The position numbers and the translations under genes are program-made. The notes beneath the pieces are model-generated. The model was not told where the DNA came from. It ran no database searches and worked only from the letters and a program-made list of their open reading frames with translations. DNA of 43,004 nt, from the NCBI GenBank assembly GCA_964608095.1, contig CAZSMK010000134.1, positions 1 through 43,004 on the forward strand, in the 5' to 3' direction. Shown in pieces: positions 16,329 to 26,206 of this stretch. The stretch is from CAZSMK01 sp964608095 (GTDB lineage: Bacteria > Sumerlaeota > Sumerlaeia > MWCT01 > JAGHBZ01). The first letter of the stretch is position 1; every line of letters begins with the position of its first letter.

Positions 16329-17777
16329 TTATATTAAAGTATTACATGATATTTTGTTCGATAACGCATTACGTTCCAATGGGCAACCTCCACCGCACAC
16401 ATCAAGATACTCGCAATTCCAACATTTTTCAGGGAGTCCCGATTCCGCAGGGTCTTTAAAGCGATTCCGGAAACTCAAGAAGAGGTCGCTGTTCCAGATG
16501 TCTTCCCATCTGTCTTCAAGAAAATTTCCAACGCTGACATAATAGGACTGGCATGGCAACACATCACCGTTGGGTTCGATACACATCGAATATTCTCCGG
16601 CATTGCAACGTTTATATCCCACACCGTGCTCTACCGGAGACAATCGACAATACTCTGTCGGTGTATACCATAAGAAGCGCATTCCCTTTTGGCTTGCGAT
16701 GTTCTGGACATCTCTCAGAACCGGTGATATTTCTTCTATATCCAGCGTGTCTTGATTTGCCCTCCCTTTACCGGAGTGGATCATACTGTTCATGGCAAAA
16801 GTGTGAACACCCATATCGAAGAGAAAATTCACGATTTCTTTATAATGATCGATGTTCAGACGGGTAAGCGTGGTGTTGGTGAGAACGTGAAGGGATGTGT
16901 TAAGGCACTTCTTGATTCCGCGCGTCGTTTCATCGAAGGAGTTGGACCCTGTCATGAAGTTATGAACTTTTTCCCTGGATGATTCGAGCGTAATCTGGAC
17001 ATGATCGAGCCCGGCATCCACCAGTTCCTCGACAAAATCACGATGTGCAAGCAGTCTCCCATTTGTATTCAAACCTGCAATTTGTCCGTTCTTATCAGCA
17101 TGACGTATTAAGGTTGAAAGGGAGGGATGGAGAGTCGGTTCGCCGCCGGTGAAAATGATATGCGGTACTCCAAGACGAGCAAGTTTATCCAGAACCAATT
17201 TCCATTCTGATTCAGCAAGAGAGGGCATGCTTTTACGAGAAACAATATTATAACAATGCCGGCATCGATTGTTGCATGTATAGGTTAAAGCCAGGTCGAC
17301 TTTGTAGGGAGCGCTTATCTCTTTCGAGAAGATAGGGCGTGTCTTGATAAAATCAAGGTCTTCGAACGGGCAACCGGAAAATGTTGTGCGAATTGTTTCA
17401 GCGATATCGGAGACTCTATTCACTTCCCCTAATAAGATTTTTCTTTGGACGCCGCCAAAGAGCCGATTAAGCACGGAGACAATTCGTTTCCGCGTCCAAC
17501 CATCAAGACGTTTTTTTGCAATGAAGGTGGCGGTGGGGTTGAGATGAATAATATGGGTAAGGTTATCGAACAAGACGCCTGCGCCGTCTTTCTCGACTCG
17601 AAGATGTATCTTTTTTGTAAAATCATGATTGGCGATTGTATAGGAATAAAGCCCTTGGGGGAGAGAAAAGCCGGATTTGAAGCCGCTGAATAGACCACTG
17701 AGATCTTTCTTAATCCACTCGAAGATACGTACCGTAGTTTTTGTTATCGAGCTAGTATGTTCGCTTCGGGATGACAC
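16329..17777 (-). CDS. radical SAM/SPASM maturase
   Basis: 482 residues from a GTG. Residues 52-135 resemble a PqqD-like peptide-recognition domain (GVLFDNLTHIIHLN, then LDGWTRKRIVSVLNRLFGG). The radical SAM core begins with CNNRCRHC at 168-175, the CX3CX2C motif that binds the SAM-cleaving 4Fe-4S cluster, followed by IIFTGGEPTL. The SPASM region has Cys391, Cys399, Cys409, then Cys452, 455, 461 and 465 (CWNCEYLDVCGGGC), binding auxiliary clusters. Such enzymes modify ribosomal peptides or protein tails. It starts six bases after the zinc-ribbon gene and is followed by its degenerate paralogue and the cysteine-tail protein, so the likely substrate is encoded next door. No clear ribosome site precedes the GTG. 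Confidence 0.9.
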   Translation of the reverse strand: MSSRSEHTSSITKTTVRIFEWIKKDLSGLFSGFKSGFSLPQGLYSYTIANHDFTKKIHLRVEKDGAGVLFDNLTHIIHLNPTATFIAKKRLDGWTRKRIVSVLNRLFGGVQRKILLGEVNRVSDIAETIRTTFSGCPFEDLDFIKTRPIFSKEISAPYKVDLALTYTCNNRCRHCYNIVSRKSMPSLAESEWKLVLDKLARLGVPHIIFTGGEPTLHPSLSTLIRHADKNGQIAGLNTNGRLLAHRDFVEELVDAGLDHVQITLESSREKVHNFMTGSNSFDETTRGIKKCLNTSLHVLTNTTLTRLNIDHYKEIVNFLFDMGVHTFAMNSMIHSGKGRANQDTLDIEEISPVLRDVQNIASQKGMRFLWYTPTEYCRLSPVEHGVGYKRCNAGEYSMCIEPNGDVLPCQSYYVSVGNFLEDRWEDIWNSDLFLSFRNRFKDPAESGLPEKCWNCEYLDVCGGGCPLERNALSNKISCNTLI

Positions 17778-17783
17778 GTCAGA

Positions 17784-18125
17784 TTACCATTTTGGCGCTT
17801 CCTCGATCTGATAAGTGGCGCCACAATACTCGCAATGAACAAACACCGCGCCAGCTTTAACTGTCACCGATTTGTTGGTAAGCTCAGCTCCGCAGGATTT
17901 GCATCTAAGATGCTCGAGGTTAACGTCGCCGCTCAGATCGATTTTTTGTACCAGGTCGATTCGGGTCTGCTTTGGACGCATCTTCGCGAGGATAACCAGT
18001 GCAGCCGATGCGAGCAGAAGGATAATGCCGATAACGAGTCGCACTATCATACCCTGAAAGCCGATTATGAAAATCAGACCGAGTATACCCAGGAAAGCGG
18101 CCATTAAGTATGCCACAAGACTCAT
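17784..18125 (-). CDS. two-helix membrane protein with cytoplasmic zinc ribbon
   Basis: 113 residues. Two membrane helices (about 4-26 and 28-47) are followed by a soluble domain with CKSCGAEL and HCEYCGATYQ, two CxxC pairs about 25 residues apart that fit a zinc ribbon or rubredoxin-like knuckle. AGGGAG lies 9 bases before the ATG. It is the first gene of the - strand operon, six bases before the radical SAM gene, so it may anchor or feed the maturation complex at the membrane; that is inference. It could also simply be a general zinc-ribbon membrane protein. Confidence 0.75.
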   Translation of the reverse strand: MSLVAYLMAAFLGILGLIFIIGFQGMIVRLVIGIILLLASAALVILAKMRPKQTRIDLVQKIDLSGDVNLEHLRCKSCGAELTNKSVTVKAGAVFVHCEYCGATYQIEEAPKW

Positions 18126-18562
18126 CTATGCGGACTCCCTGTGTATGAAAATAATCGCGTTACTATCAGGTCTAACGTTCCGTGCAAAGAAGCCGATTTT
18201 ATGCACTACATAACGATTATCATTTTTGTCTTTATCACGATGCCGTATACCCATTTATAATAATTACTTTTATATATGAATTCATTATTGTCTACATTTT
18301 TAATGATGTTACCGTTGGAAAGAACTCAGTCCTGCGAAGATGTAAGGACATTGATTCCGTAAAATTGCATTCAGGAATATTACTTGACGCTATGAGAAAA
18401 TCTCTGATATTGTTAGATTAAAATGGCAAAGAATATATTTATAACAAGAAATTTCATGTCCAATTCGCACACACCGGAAAGCCTGTAGTTTTTATTATAC
18501 TTTCTTTTCACTGTATGAAGTAAATATGAATGTATTGTTTGTTCTAAATGGAGCAAGAGAAT
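18126..18562. other. divergent intergenic region
   Basis: About 430 bases between the radical SAM operon (leftward) and the glucan cluster (rightward). It is A/T-rich and must hold promoters for both. A weak rightward -35/-10 pair is listed separately. The open frame on + at 18182-18421 has no ribosome site and an improbable composition, so I do not call it. No clear operator repeat was seen. Confidence 0.4.
18384..18413 (+). promoter_or_regulatory. weak candidate promoter for the glucan cluster
   Basis: TTGACG at 18384-18389 and TATTGT at 18408-18413 are 18 bases apart. This would leave a 5' leader of about 145 bases before glgE. It is a motif match only, and other pairs in this A/T-rich gap are possible. 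Confidence 0.25.
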
Positions 18563-20560
18563 ATGAAAGCAAAAAATAACAATGGAACTATCCGTGTAGT
18601 AATCGAAAACGTCAAACCTGAAATCGATTGCGGAAAGTTTCCTATAAAAAGAGTGATAGGGGAGAGCGTAACCGTTACAGCCGATATTTTCACTGACGGA
18701 CACGACACACTATCTGCGGTGTTGCTTTACAAGAGAAAAGGGGAGCCGGAATGGGATGAAATCCCTATGCATTATCAGGTAAACGATCGTTGGGAATCTT
18801 CGTTTTTGGTGAATCAAACAGGAGTATATTGTTATAGTATAGAAGGCTGGGTGGATATATTCAAAACATGGCGAGAAGACCTCGAGAAGAAGATTGACGC
18901 AGGACAGGATGTCGAGGTTGATATTCTCATCGGTGCAGAGTTGATAGAAAAGGCGATGAACCATGCACAAGGGAAAGACAGAGAAAAGTTAGGTATGTTT
19001 GTAGAGAATCTCAGGAAACCAAATCGAGATATCGACAGGAAAGAAACGGATGTCCTGAGTGTGGAATTATCACTATTAATGGACAAATATCAGGAGAGAA
19101 CGTCTCCGGCACGCTATGAAAAAGAGCTCGAGGTGGTGGTAGACCGAGAGAAGGCATTATTCAGCGCATGGTATGAACTATTTCCTCGTTCCTGCGCTTC
19201 GGAACCGGGACGACACGGTACTTTCAAAGACTGCGAAAGGATGTTGCCCCGCATTGCCGGGATGGGTTTCGATGTGCTTTATTTTCCGCCTATTCACCCC
19301 ATAGGGACGACGAACCGCAAAGGGGCGAATAATCAACCCAGTACCGGCTCGGACGATGTCGGAAGTCCTTGGGCTATAGGCTCTGAAGAAGGCGGTCATA
19401 AGTCTATTCATCCGCAACTGGGAAGCATTGGAGATTTTGAAATCCTGGTGCAAAAAGCAAAAGAGCATGGATTGGAAGTCGCCCTTGATCTCGCATTTCA
19501 ATGTTCTCCTGACCACCTCTATGTAAGAGAGCATCCGGAATGGTTCAAGTGGCGACCGGACGGCACGGTACAATATGCGGAAAATCCTCCCAAAAAATAC
19601 GAAGACGTTTTACCGATCAATTTCGATACGAACAACTGGAGGGAATTGTGGGAAGAACTCAAGAGTATCGTTTACTTCTGGATAGAGAGAGGGGTGCGTA
19701 TCTTCAGGGTCGATAATCCGCACACCAAACCCTTTAAATTCTGGCAATGGCTTATTGACGATATAAAACAGTCGCATCATGAGGTGATTTTCCTTTCGGA
19801 GGCGTTTACGCGTCCCAAGGTTATGTATCATCTTGCAAAGGTGGGATTTACACAGTCCTATACCTATTTTACCTGGAGAAACACCAAACAAGAGTTTATC
19901 AATTATATGACTGAACTCACTCAAACGGAAGTTGCCGAAGTTTTCAGACCGAATCTCTGGCCGAACACACCGGATATTCTTCCTGAACATCTGCAATATG
20001 GCGGGAGACCCGCTTTTATTACGCGCCTTATTCTCGCCTCGACCCTTTCATCCAATTATGGCATCTATGGGCCTGCGTTCGAGCTATGCGTAAACGAGGC
20101 GTTACCCGGAAAGGAAGAATACGCCGACTCAGAAAAGTATGAGATAAAACACTGGGAGTTGAACAAGCAGGGAAATCTTCAAGATTTCATAACACGGGTA
20201 AATACTATCAGGCGAGAAAATCGCGCGCTTCAGATGACACGAAATCTTGAATTTTATGAGACAGATAACGACGCAATCCTCGCTTATGGCAAGACAACGG
20301 ATGACGATACAAATATCATTATTGTGGTGGTGAATCTCGATTTTTTTCATACTCGTTCCGGCTGGATTACCATACCGATTGACCGATTGGGAATACACCC
20401 GAATCAACCGTACCTTGTTGACGACCTCTTGAGCAGCGAAAAATATATCTGGCAGGGAGATACCAATTACATCGAGCTGAATCCGCAGATTTTCCCCGGA
20501 CATATTTTTAGAGTACGTAAACGGTTGCGGCGCGAGGCGGATTTCGACTATTTTATGTAA
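18563..20560 (+). CDS. glgE: alpha-1,4-glucan:maltose-1-phosphate maltosyltransferase
   Basis: About 665 residues, the usual GlgE length. It transfers maltosyl units from maltose-1-phosphate to alpha-1,4-glucan in the cytoplasm. The N-terminal domain opens with RVVIENVKPEIDCGKFPIKR, typical of GlgE. The GH13_3 catalytic domain has DVLYFPPIHPIG, LDLAFQCSPDHLYVREHPEW, the nucleophile Asp in FRVDNPHTKP and the acid Glu in FLSEAFTRPK. I chose the ATG at 18563, where GGAG lies 9 bases upstream; an ATG at 18548 adds five residues but has no such site. It is first in the + strand cluster and is followed 23 bases later by the fused enzyme that makes its substrate. Confidence 0.95.
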   Translation: MKAKNNNGTIRVVIENVKPEIDCGKFPIKRVIGESVTVTADIFTDGHDTLSAVLLYKRKGEPEWDEIPMHYQVNDRWESSFLVNQTGVYCYSIEGWVDIFKTWREDLEKKIDAGQDVEVDILIGAELIEKAMNHAQGKDREKLGMFVENLRKPNRDIDRKETDVLSVELSLLMDKYQERTSPARYEKELEVVVDREKALFSAWYELFPRSCASEPGRHGTFKDCERMLPRIAGMGFDVLYFPPIHPIGTTNRKGANNQPSTGSDDVGSPWAIGSEEGGHKSIHPQLGSIGDFEILVQKAKEHGLEVALDLAFQCSPDHLYVREHPEWFKWRPDGTVQYAENPPKKYEDVLPINFDTNNWRELWEELKSIVYFWIERGVRIFRVDNPHTKPFKFWQWLIDDIKQSHHEVIFLSEAFTRPKVMYHLAKVGFTQSYTYFTWRNTKQEFINYMTELTQTEVAEVFRPNLWPNTPDILPEHLQYGGRPAFITRLILASTLSSNYGIYGPAFELCVNEALPGKEEYADSEKYEIKHWELNKQGNLQDFITRVNTIRRENRALQMTRNLEFYETDNDAILAYGKTTDDDTNIIIVVVNLDFFHTRSGWITIPIDRLGIHPNQPYLVDDLLSSEKYIWQGDTNYIELNPQIFPGHIFRVRKRLRREADFDYFM

Positions 20561-20583
20561 TAGGTTAACAAAGGAGGGCATCA

Positions 20584-23500
20584 ATGCCGACCCGGGATCA
20601 ATATCTTGAAAATGATCCGCTCTGGTATAAAGATGCGATAATTTACCAACTTCACGTAAAGACGTTCCATGACAGCGATGGAGACGGTATGGGCGATTTT
20701 ATCGGGTTGACCGAGAAACTCGATTATCTCGAACGACTCGGTGTGACAGCAGTGTGGTTATTACCATTTTACCCTTCGCCGTTGAAAGACGATGGGTACG
20801 ATATTGCGGATTATCGAAGTATCCATCCTCATTATGGCGCACTTAGAGATTTCAAACGATTTTTACGAGAAGCCCATGCGCGCGGGATACGTGTAATTAC
20901 CGAGCTGGTATTGAATCATACCTCAGACCAGCATCCCTGGTTCCAACGTTCCCGACATGCAAAAGCAGGAACCATAAGGCGCAATTATTATGTATGGAGC
21001 GACACGCCTGATAAATACTGTGAAACCCGCATAATATTCCAGGATTTCGAGACGTCGAATTGGGCATGGGACGCGGTGGCTAAAGCCTATTACTGGCATC
21101 GATTCTATTCCCATCAACCCGATCTCAACTATGACCATCCTCATGTTCATAAAGAGATGCAGAAAATAATAGATTACTGGATGGAGATGGGAGTTGATGG
21201 AATGCGTCTCGATGCCGTTCCGTATCTTTATGAGCGTGAAGGCACGAACTGCGAGAACCTGCCAGAAACCTATGGATTCTTGCGGAAACTGAGAAAGCAT
21301 GTGGATAAGCAATTTGATAACAAAGTATTACTCGCCGAAGCAAATCAGTGGCCCGAGGATGCGGTCGCTTATTTAGGCGATGGCGATATCTGCCACATGG
21401 CGTATCATTTTCCCATTATGCCACGCATGTATATGTCGCTCTGGATGGAAGACCGCTTTCCCATCATGGATATAATCGACTTGACCCCTCCTATATCCGA
21501 AAGGTCGCAGTGGGCCTTGTTTCTTCGAAACCATGATGAACTTACACTCGAAATGGTGACGGACGAGGAACGCGATTACATGTATAAAGTGTACGCACGT
21601 GATTCTCATTCACGAGTCAACCTTGGAATACGAAGGCGTCTTGCGCCTTTGCTTGCCAATCACAGGCGAAAAATCGAACTCATGAATATATTGCTCTTCT
21701 CGTTACCGGGAACGCCGATTATATATTACGGCGATGAGATTGGAATGGGCGATAATTATTATCTCGGTGACCGAAGTGGCGTGAGAACACCCATGCAATG
21801 GAGCGCGGACAGAAACGCGGGCTTCTCGCGGGCGAATCCACAAAAACTCTATCTGCCTGTTATTATCGACCCGGAATATCACTTTGAAGCCATTAACGTC
21901 GAGAACCAGGATAGAAATACTTCATCCCTCCTCTGGTGGATGAGGCGCGTCATCGCTATGAGAAAACGATTTAAATCCTTTGGACGGGGAACTATAGAAT
22001 TTCTCTATCCGGATAACCCAAAGGTTCTGGCGTTCATTCGTAGCTATGAGGACGAACATATTCTTGTTGTGGTCAATCTCTCGCGGTTCTCACAGGTGGT
22101 CGAGCTGGATATCCCACGATTCGCCGGCTATACACCTGAAGAGGTGTTCAGCACCAACAAATTCCCTCTGATCAAAGACTCTCCCTATATTCTAACCCTG
22201 GGTGTTCATGACTACTATTGGTTTCTTTTGCGTAAAGAAGTCGACACAATCCGTATCACCAAGCGGGATAAAATTCCGGAGTTGAAGTTCAGCGGAAGCT
22301 GGGAAAAAGTGTTACTGGGGAAGATGAAGCAAAAGGTCGAAGAGGATATTCTCCCGAGATACTTGTGTGAGCAACGGTGGTTCGGGGGAAAAGCACGCAA
22401 GATACGACGTGTTAGAATACGTGAAGAGTTCCCGTTGGGAGCCGCTTCAGGGAGCCCCCGCTTGTTGTTTATACAGGTCATATATACCGAGGGAGAAAGT
22501 GAAACATATTTACTATGTCTGACATTCACCCCTCTTGATAAAGCGCAAACCATAGTGCAAGAACATTCCAATGCGGTGGTGATGTATGCTTTTTGCGGTA
22601 CCGGTGAAGGAATAATTCATGACGCTTTTTATGACGAGAAGTTTCGTGGAGACCTGTTGAACTTTATGAAACGCAGGCGAAGGATGAAAGGGAGAAAAGG
22701 CAGCATAGTGATAAGCTCGGGAAGGGCTCTTCGTGCAAGGAAGCATGAAGAATTACCCGCTCGATCGGAAGTAATGAAGGCGGAGCAGAGCAATACATCA
22801 TTACAATATGGGAATGAATATTTTCTGAAGATATTTCGAAAGTTGGAGGAGGGGATCAATCCTGAAATCGAGATTACAAGACACCTGACAGAAAAAGCGC
22901 ACTTTCCATCTATTCCTCATTTTGCAGGTTCTCTTGAATACAAAGGTTCGAGTTCCGGGTTAATGTCTTTGGGTATACTTCAGAGATTTATGCCGAATGA
23001 GGGCGATGCGTGGACATATACGATCGATGCAATACGCCGCTACTATGAGCGGGTGCTTTCTCGAAAGAATCACGATACCATACAACCTGCACTACCCGCA
23101 TCACTTCTCGATGTGGATAGCGATTCAATTCCCAAATCATTGCTGGAAATCGTGGATGGCGTCTACCCGGAGATGATTCGTATCCTTGGACAGCGAACCG
23201 CTCAATTACACAATGCCTTATCATGCGATTACGGAAATCCCGCCTTTAAACCGGAAGCATTCTCGACATTATACCAGAGATCGCTGTTTCAGTCGATGCA
23301 GAGCCATGCAAAACGGATTTTCTCTTTAATGAGGAAGAACATAAAGGCGTTGTCGGATGATATACAGGATGACGTCAGGAAAGTTTTGAATTTAGAGCGA
23401 GACATAATCAGCAATTTCAGGGCGCTTCTGAAGAAGAAGATGGGAGGGATGAAAATCAGGATTCACGGAGATTTTCATTTAGGACAGGTGCTGTTTACGG

Positions 23501-23901
23501 GGAATGATTTTTTGATTATTGATTTTGAGGACGAACCTGTCCGTTCTCTCAGCGAGCGGAGATTGAAACGCTCACCCATACGGGATGTAAGCGGTATGAT
23601 ACGATCATTTCATTATGCCGCTTATGCCACTCTCTTTCAGGAACAGTTTTCATCGGAATATGAAGCGCTGGAAGCCTGGGCGGACTTGTGGTTCAAGAAT
23701 ATTGCCGGACTTTATCTAAGGGCATATCTTGACGAAGCAAGGGAGTCGCCTATGATATCTCATGACAGAGACGAGTTGTCCATTCTTCTGAAGGCATATT
23801 TGCTCGAGAAAGCGCTTTATGAAATCGGCTATGAAATGAACAACCGACCCTCATGGCTGATTATTCCCATCAAGGGAATCATGTATCTATTGGAGGATTA
23901 A
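20584..23901 (+). CDS. treS: trehalose synthase-maltokinase fusion
   Basis: 1105 residues. Residues 1 to about 550 are TreS, a GH13 enzyme that interconverts trehalose and maltose: YKDAIIYQLHVKTFHDSDGDG at the start, ELVLNHTSDQHPWF, the nucleophile in GMRLDAVPYLYEREG, the acid in LLAEANQWPED and FLRNHDELTLEMV. Residues from about 590 are maltokinase (Pep2/Mak), which phosphorylates maltose to maltose-1-phosphate: PRYLCEQRWFGGKARKI and the kinase motif IHGDFHLGQVL followed by IDFEDEP. GGAGG lies 8 bases before the ATG. The fusion channels trehalose to the GlgE substrate, and GlgE is encoded just upstream. Such fusions are known in several phyla. Confidence 0.95.
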   Translation: MPTRDQYLENDPLWYKDAIIYQLHVKTFHDSDGDGMGDFIGLTEKLDYLERLGVTAVWLLPFYPSPLKDDGYDIADYRSIHPHYGALRDFKRFLREAHARGIRVITELVLNHTSDQHPWFQRSRHAKAGTIRRNYYVWSDTPDKYCETRIIFQDFETSNWAWDAVAKAYYWHRFYSHQPDLNYDHPHVHKEMQKIIDYWMEMGVDGMRLDAVPYLYEREGTNCENLPETYGFLRKLRKHVDKQFDNKVLLAEANQWPEDAVAYLGDGDICHMAYHFPIMPRMYMSLWMEDRFPIMDIIDLTPPISERSQWALFLRNHDELTLEMVTDEERDYMYKVYARDSHSRVNLGIRRRLAPLLANHRRKIELMNILLFSLPGTPIIYYGDEIGMGDNYYLGDRSGVRTPMQWSADRNAGFSRANPQKLYLPVIIDPEYHFEAINVENQDRNTSSLLWWMRRVIAMRKRFKSFGRGTIEFLYPDNPKVLAFIRSYEDEHILVVVNLSRFSQVVELDIPRFAGYTPEEVFSTNKFPLIKDSPYILTLGVHDYYWFLLRKEVDTIRITKRDKIPELKFSGSWEKVLLGKMKQKVEEDILPRYLCEQRWFGGKARKIRRVRIREEFPLGAASGSPRLLFIQVIYTEGESETYLLCLTFTPLDKAQTIVQEHSNAVVMYAFCGTGEGIIHDAFYDEKFRGDLLNFMKRRRRMKGRKGSIVISSGRALRARKHEELPARSEVMKAEQSNTSLQYGNEYFLKIFRKLEEGINPEIEITRHLTEKAHFPSIPHFAGSLEYKGSSSGLMSLGILQRFMPNEGDAWTYTIDAIRRYYERVLSRKNHDTIQPALPASLLDVDSDSIPKSLLEIVDGVYPEMIRILGQRTAQLHNALSCDYGNPAFKPEAFSTLYQRSLFQSMQSHAKRIFSLMRKNIKALSDDIQDDVRKVLNLERDIISNFRALLKKKMGGMKIRIHGDFHLGQVLFTGNDFLIIDFEDEPVRSLSERRLKRSPIRDVSGMIRSFHYAAYATLFQEQFSSEYEALEAWADLWFKNIAGLYLRAYLDEARESPMISHDRDELSILLKAYLLEKALYEIGYEMNNRPSWLIIPIKGIMYLLED

Positions 23902-23903
23902 GT

Positions 23904-25868
23904 ATGTCCCAAAAAAAGAAGAATCATCATATACCTAAAGAGGAAATACACCAACATAGCCTTTTAAGCGATCATGACATTTATCTCTTTAAAGAAGGTA
24001 CGCATTATCGACTGTATGATAAACTGGGTTCGCATCCTCTCGAAGTAAACGGAGAAGAGGGTACGTATTTTGCGGTATGGGCGCCGAACGCGGCTCGCGT
24101 ATCCGTTGTGGGTGATTTCAATGAATGGAATCCCGAGCATCATCCTATGTTACCCCGCAGGGACCATTCCGGTATCTTCGAACTTTTTATACCCGGCATC
24201 GGGAAAGGATGCGTGTATAAATATCATATAGAATCGCACCATAACAACTATAAGGTCAACAAAGGCGATCCCTACACCTTCCATTGGGAGGAGGCGCCGC
24301 GAACCGCTTCTATTGTCTGGGACCTCGAGTATGAATGGAACGACGGAGAGTGGATGAAAGAAAGAGGGAAAAACAACTCGCTCGATAGCCCCTTTTCAAT
24401 ATACGAAGTTCATCTCGGTTCATGGCGGCGGGTACCGGAAGAAGGGAACCGTTTCATGTCGTTTCGCGAAATTGCTCCGTATTTTGCCGAGCACGTAAAA
24501 GAAATGGGATTTACGCATGTCGAATTCCTGCCGATTATGGAGCATCCCTTTTACGGCTCGTGGGGGTACCAGTGTGCCGGATATTTTGCACCTTCGAGTA
24601 GATTCGGGACACCGCAGGATTTCATGTTCCTCGTTGACTATCTTCACCAACAGGGAATCGGCGTTATTCTCGATTGGGTGCCATCGCACTTCCCAAGCGA
24701 TGAACATGGGCTCGTTTATTTTGACGGAACACATCTTTATGAACATGCCGATCCACGGAAAGGATTTCATCCGGATTGGAACAGCTATATTTTCAACTAT
24801 GGTCGCACGGAGGTGCGTGAATTTCTTCTCAGCAGCGCCATGCTCTGGCTTGATAAATATCATGTGGATGGACTCAGAGTCGATGCGGTGGCGTCAATGC
24901 TTTATCTGGACTATTCCCGTAAAGAAGGTGAATGGATTCCGAACAAGTTCGGGGGAAACGAAAATCTCGAGGCAATCGATTTTTTGCGACAGTTCAACGA
25001 AGCAGTGTACAAAGAATTTCCCGACATCCAGACAATAGCAGAAGAATCAACCGCATGGCCTATGGTTTCGCGTCCTGCATATCTCGGCGGGCTGGGTTTC
25101 GGCATGAAATGGAACATGGGATGGATGCATGACACGTTGAAATATTTTTCTCACGACCCGATTTACCGAAAATATCATCATGATCTTATTACCTTCAGCA
25201 TCTGGTACGCCTTTTCTGAAAACTTTATGCTCTCGATCTCGCATGATGAAGTCGTTCATGGCAAGGGATCGCTTCTGGGCAAAATGCCGGGCGACGACTG
25301 GCAGAAATTTGCCAATTTGCGCGTGTTGCTCGGTTATATGTTTACCCATCCGGGTAAAAAACTTCTTTTTATGGGCAGCGAACTTGGTCAGTGGTCGGAG
25401 TGGAATCACGAAGAGAGTCTTCCCTGGCATTTGCTCGAGTATGAACGCCACCAGGGAATAAAATCGTGGGTAAAGGATTTAAATCGTTTCTACAGGGGTG
25501 AGCCTGCTCTTTATGAAAAGGATTTTTCACTGGAAGGTTTTGAATGGGCTGATTTCTCAGATTGGGAAAAAAGCATTATCAGTTATCTTCGAAAAGGTAC
25601 TGACTCGACCGATACCGTGCTCGTGGTGTGTAACTTTACACCGCTTCCCCGATATAATTATAGAATCGGTGTACCTGTCGGTGGATTCTGGAAAGAGGCG
25701 CTTAATAGCGACGCTAGAGAGTACGGTGGAAGTGGACACGGAAACATGGGCGGGGTTCAGGCGGCGCCTATTTCGTTTCAGGGGAAATATCATTCAATAG
25801 TGATTACCGTGCCGCCTCTTGCCATGCTGGTATTCAAAAAAGATACCGGCTCGGATGAATTCGCTTGA
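23904..25868 (+). CDS. glgB: 1,4-alpha-glucan branching enzyme
   Basis: About 654 residues. A CBM48 domain (TYFAVWAPNAARVSVVGDFNEWN) precedes the GH13_9 catalytic barrel: IYEVHLGSWRR, VILDWVPSHFPSDEHGL, the nucleophile Asp in GLRVDAVASMLYLDY, the acid Glu in TIAEESTAWP and SISHDEVVHGKGSLL. It transfers alpha-1,4 segments to alpha-1,6 branch points. I chose the ATG at 23904, two bases after the treS-mak stop, with GGAGG 7 bases upstream; the longer frame from 23853 overlaps the previous gene and adds nonsense. It is tightly coupled to the GlgE pathway genes. Confidence 0.95.
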   Translation: MSQKKKNHHIPKEEIHQHSLLSDHDIYLFKEGTHYRLYDKLGSHPLEVNGEEGTYFAVWAPNAARVSVVGDFNEWNPEHHPMLPRRDHSGIFELFIPGIGKGCVYKYHIESHHNNYKVNKGDPYTFHWEEAPRTASIVWDLEYEWNDGEWMKERGKNNSLDSPFSIYEVHLGSWRRVPEEGNRFMSFREIAPYFAEHVKEMGFTHVEFLPIMEHPFYGSWGYQCAGYFAPSSRFGTPQDFMFLVDYLHQQGIGVILDWVPSHFPSDEHGLVYFDGTHLYEHADPRKGFHPDWNSYIFNYGRTEVREFLLSSAMLWLDKYHVDGLRVDAVASMLYLDYSRKEGEWIPNKFGGNENLEAIDFLRQFNEAVYKEFPDIQTIAEESTAWPMVSRPAYLGGLGFGMKWNMGWMHDTLKYFSHDPIYRKYHHDLITFSIWYAFSENFMLSISHDEVVHGKGSLLGKMPGDDWQKFANLRVLLGYMFTHPGKKLLFMGSELGQWSEWNHEESLPWHLLEYERHQGIKSWVKDLNRFYRGEPALYEKDFSLEGFEWADFSDWEKSIISYLRKGTDSTDTVLVVCNFTPLPRYNYRIGVPVGGFWKEALNSDAREYGGSGHGNMGGVQAAPISFQGKYHSIVITVPPLAMLVFKKDTGSDEFA

Positions 25869-25947
25869 TTTGCATGGGCTGTTCAATATAGGGAACTATG
25901 CTCATTGGTGTGGTGCCGATTAAATTAGAGAAAGGAGATGATCTCTT

Positions 25948-26163
25948 ATGAAAGAACAGGTAGGAAAATGTGCGGGCAAGATCTGGAATCTGCTGCAAAA
26001 GAAGGATGAGGTATCAATCACGCAATTACCGCGAGCCATCAAGGAAAAATCCGTAGACGCGTATCAGGGATTAGGCTGGCTTGCTCGCGAAGATAAGATC
26101 GTTTATCATAAAAAAGGGGATAAAATTTTCGTATCGTTGGTCAATTCCGAACGACGTGGATAA
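25948..26163 (+). CDS. small winged helix-turn-helix protein (DUF2582-like)
   Basis: 71 residues. The pattern VGKCAGKIWNLLQKKDEVSITQLPRAI, then AYQGLGWLAREDKIVYHKKGDKIFVSL, matches the small winged-helix family DUF2582, with a wing in the KKGDK turn. AAAGGAG lies upstream of the ATG. It stands between glgB and treZ and is followed by a hairpin terminator. The family's function is not established. A local regulatory role for the glucan cluster is only a guess. Confidence 0.8.
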   Translation: MKEQVGKCAGKIWNLLQKKDEVSITQLPRAIKEKSVDAYQGLGWLAREDKIVYHKKGDKIFVSLVNSERRG

Positions 26164-26206
26164 CCTGTTATCTATGGCGGTTGATAATTCATCCATGAGA
26201 CGAGAA

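Noticed and set aside
18182..18421. 79-codon frame on + before glgE
   Set aside because: No ribosome site, Phe/Tyr/Ile-rich from A/T-rich DNA, and no recognisable sequence.
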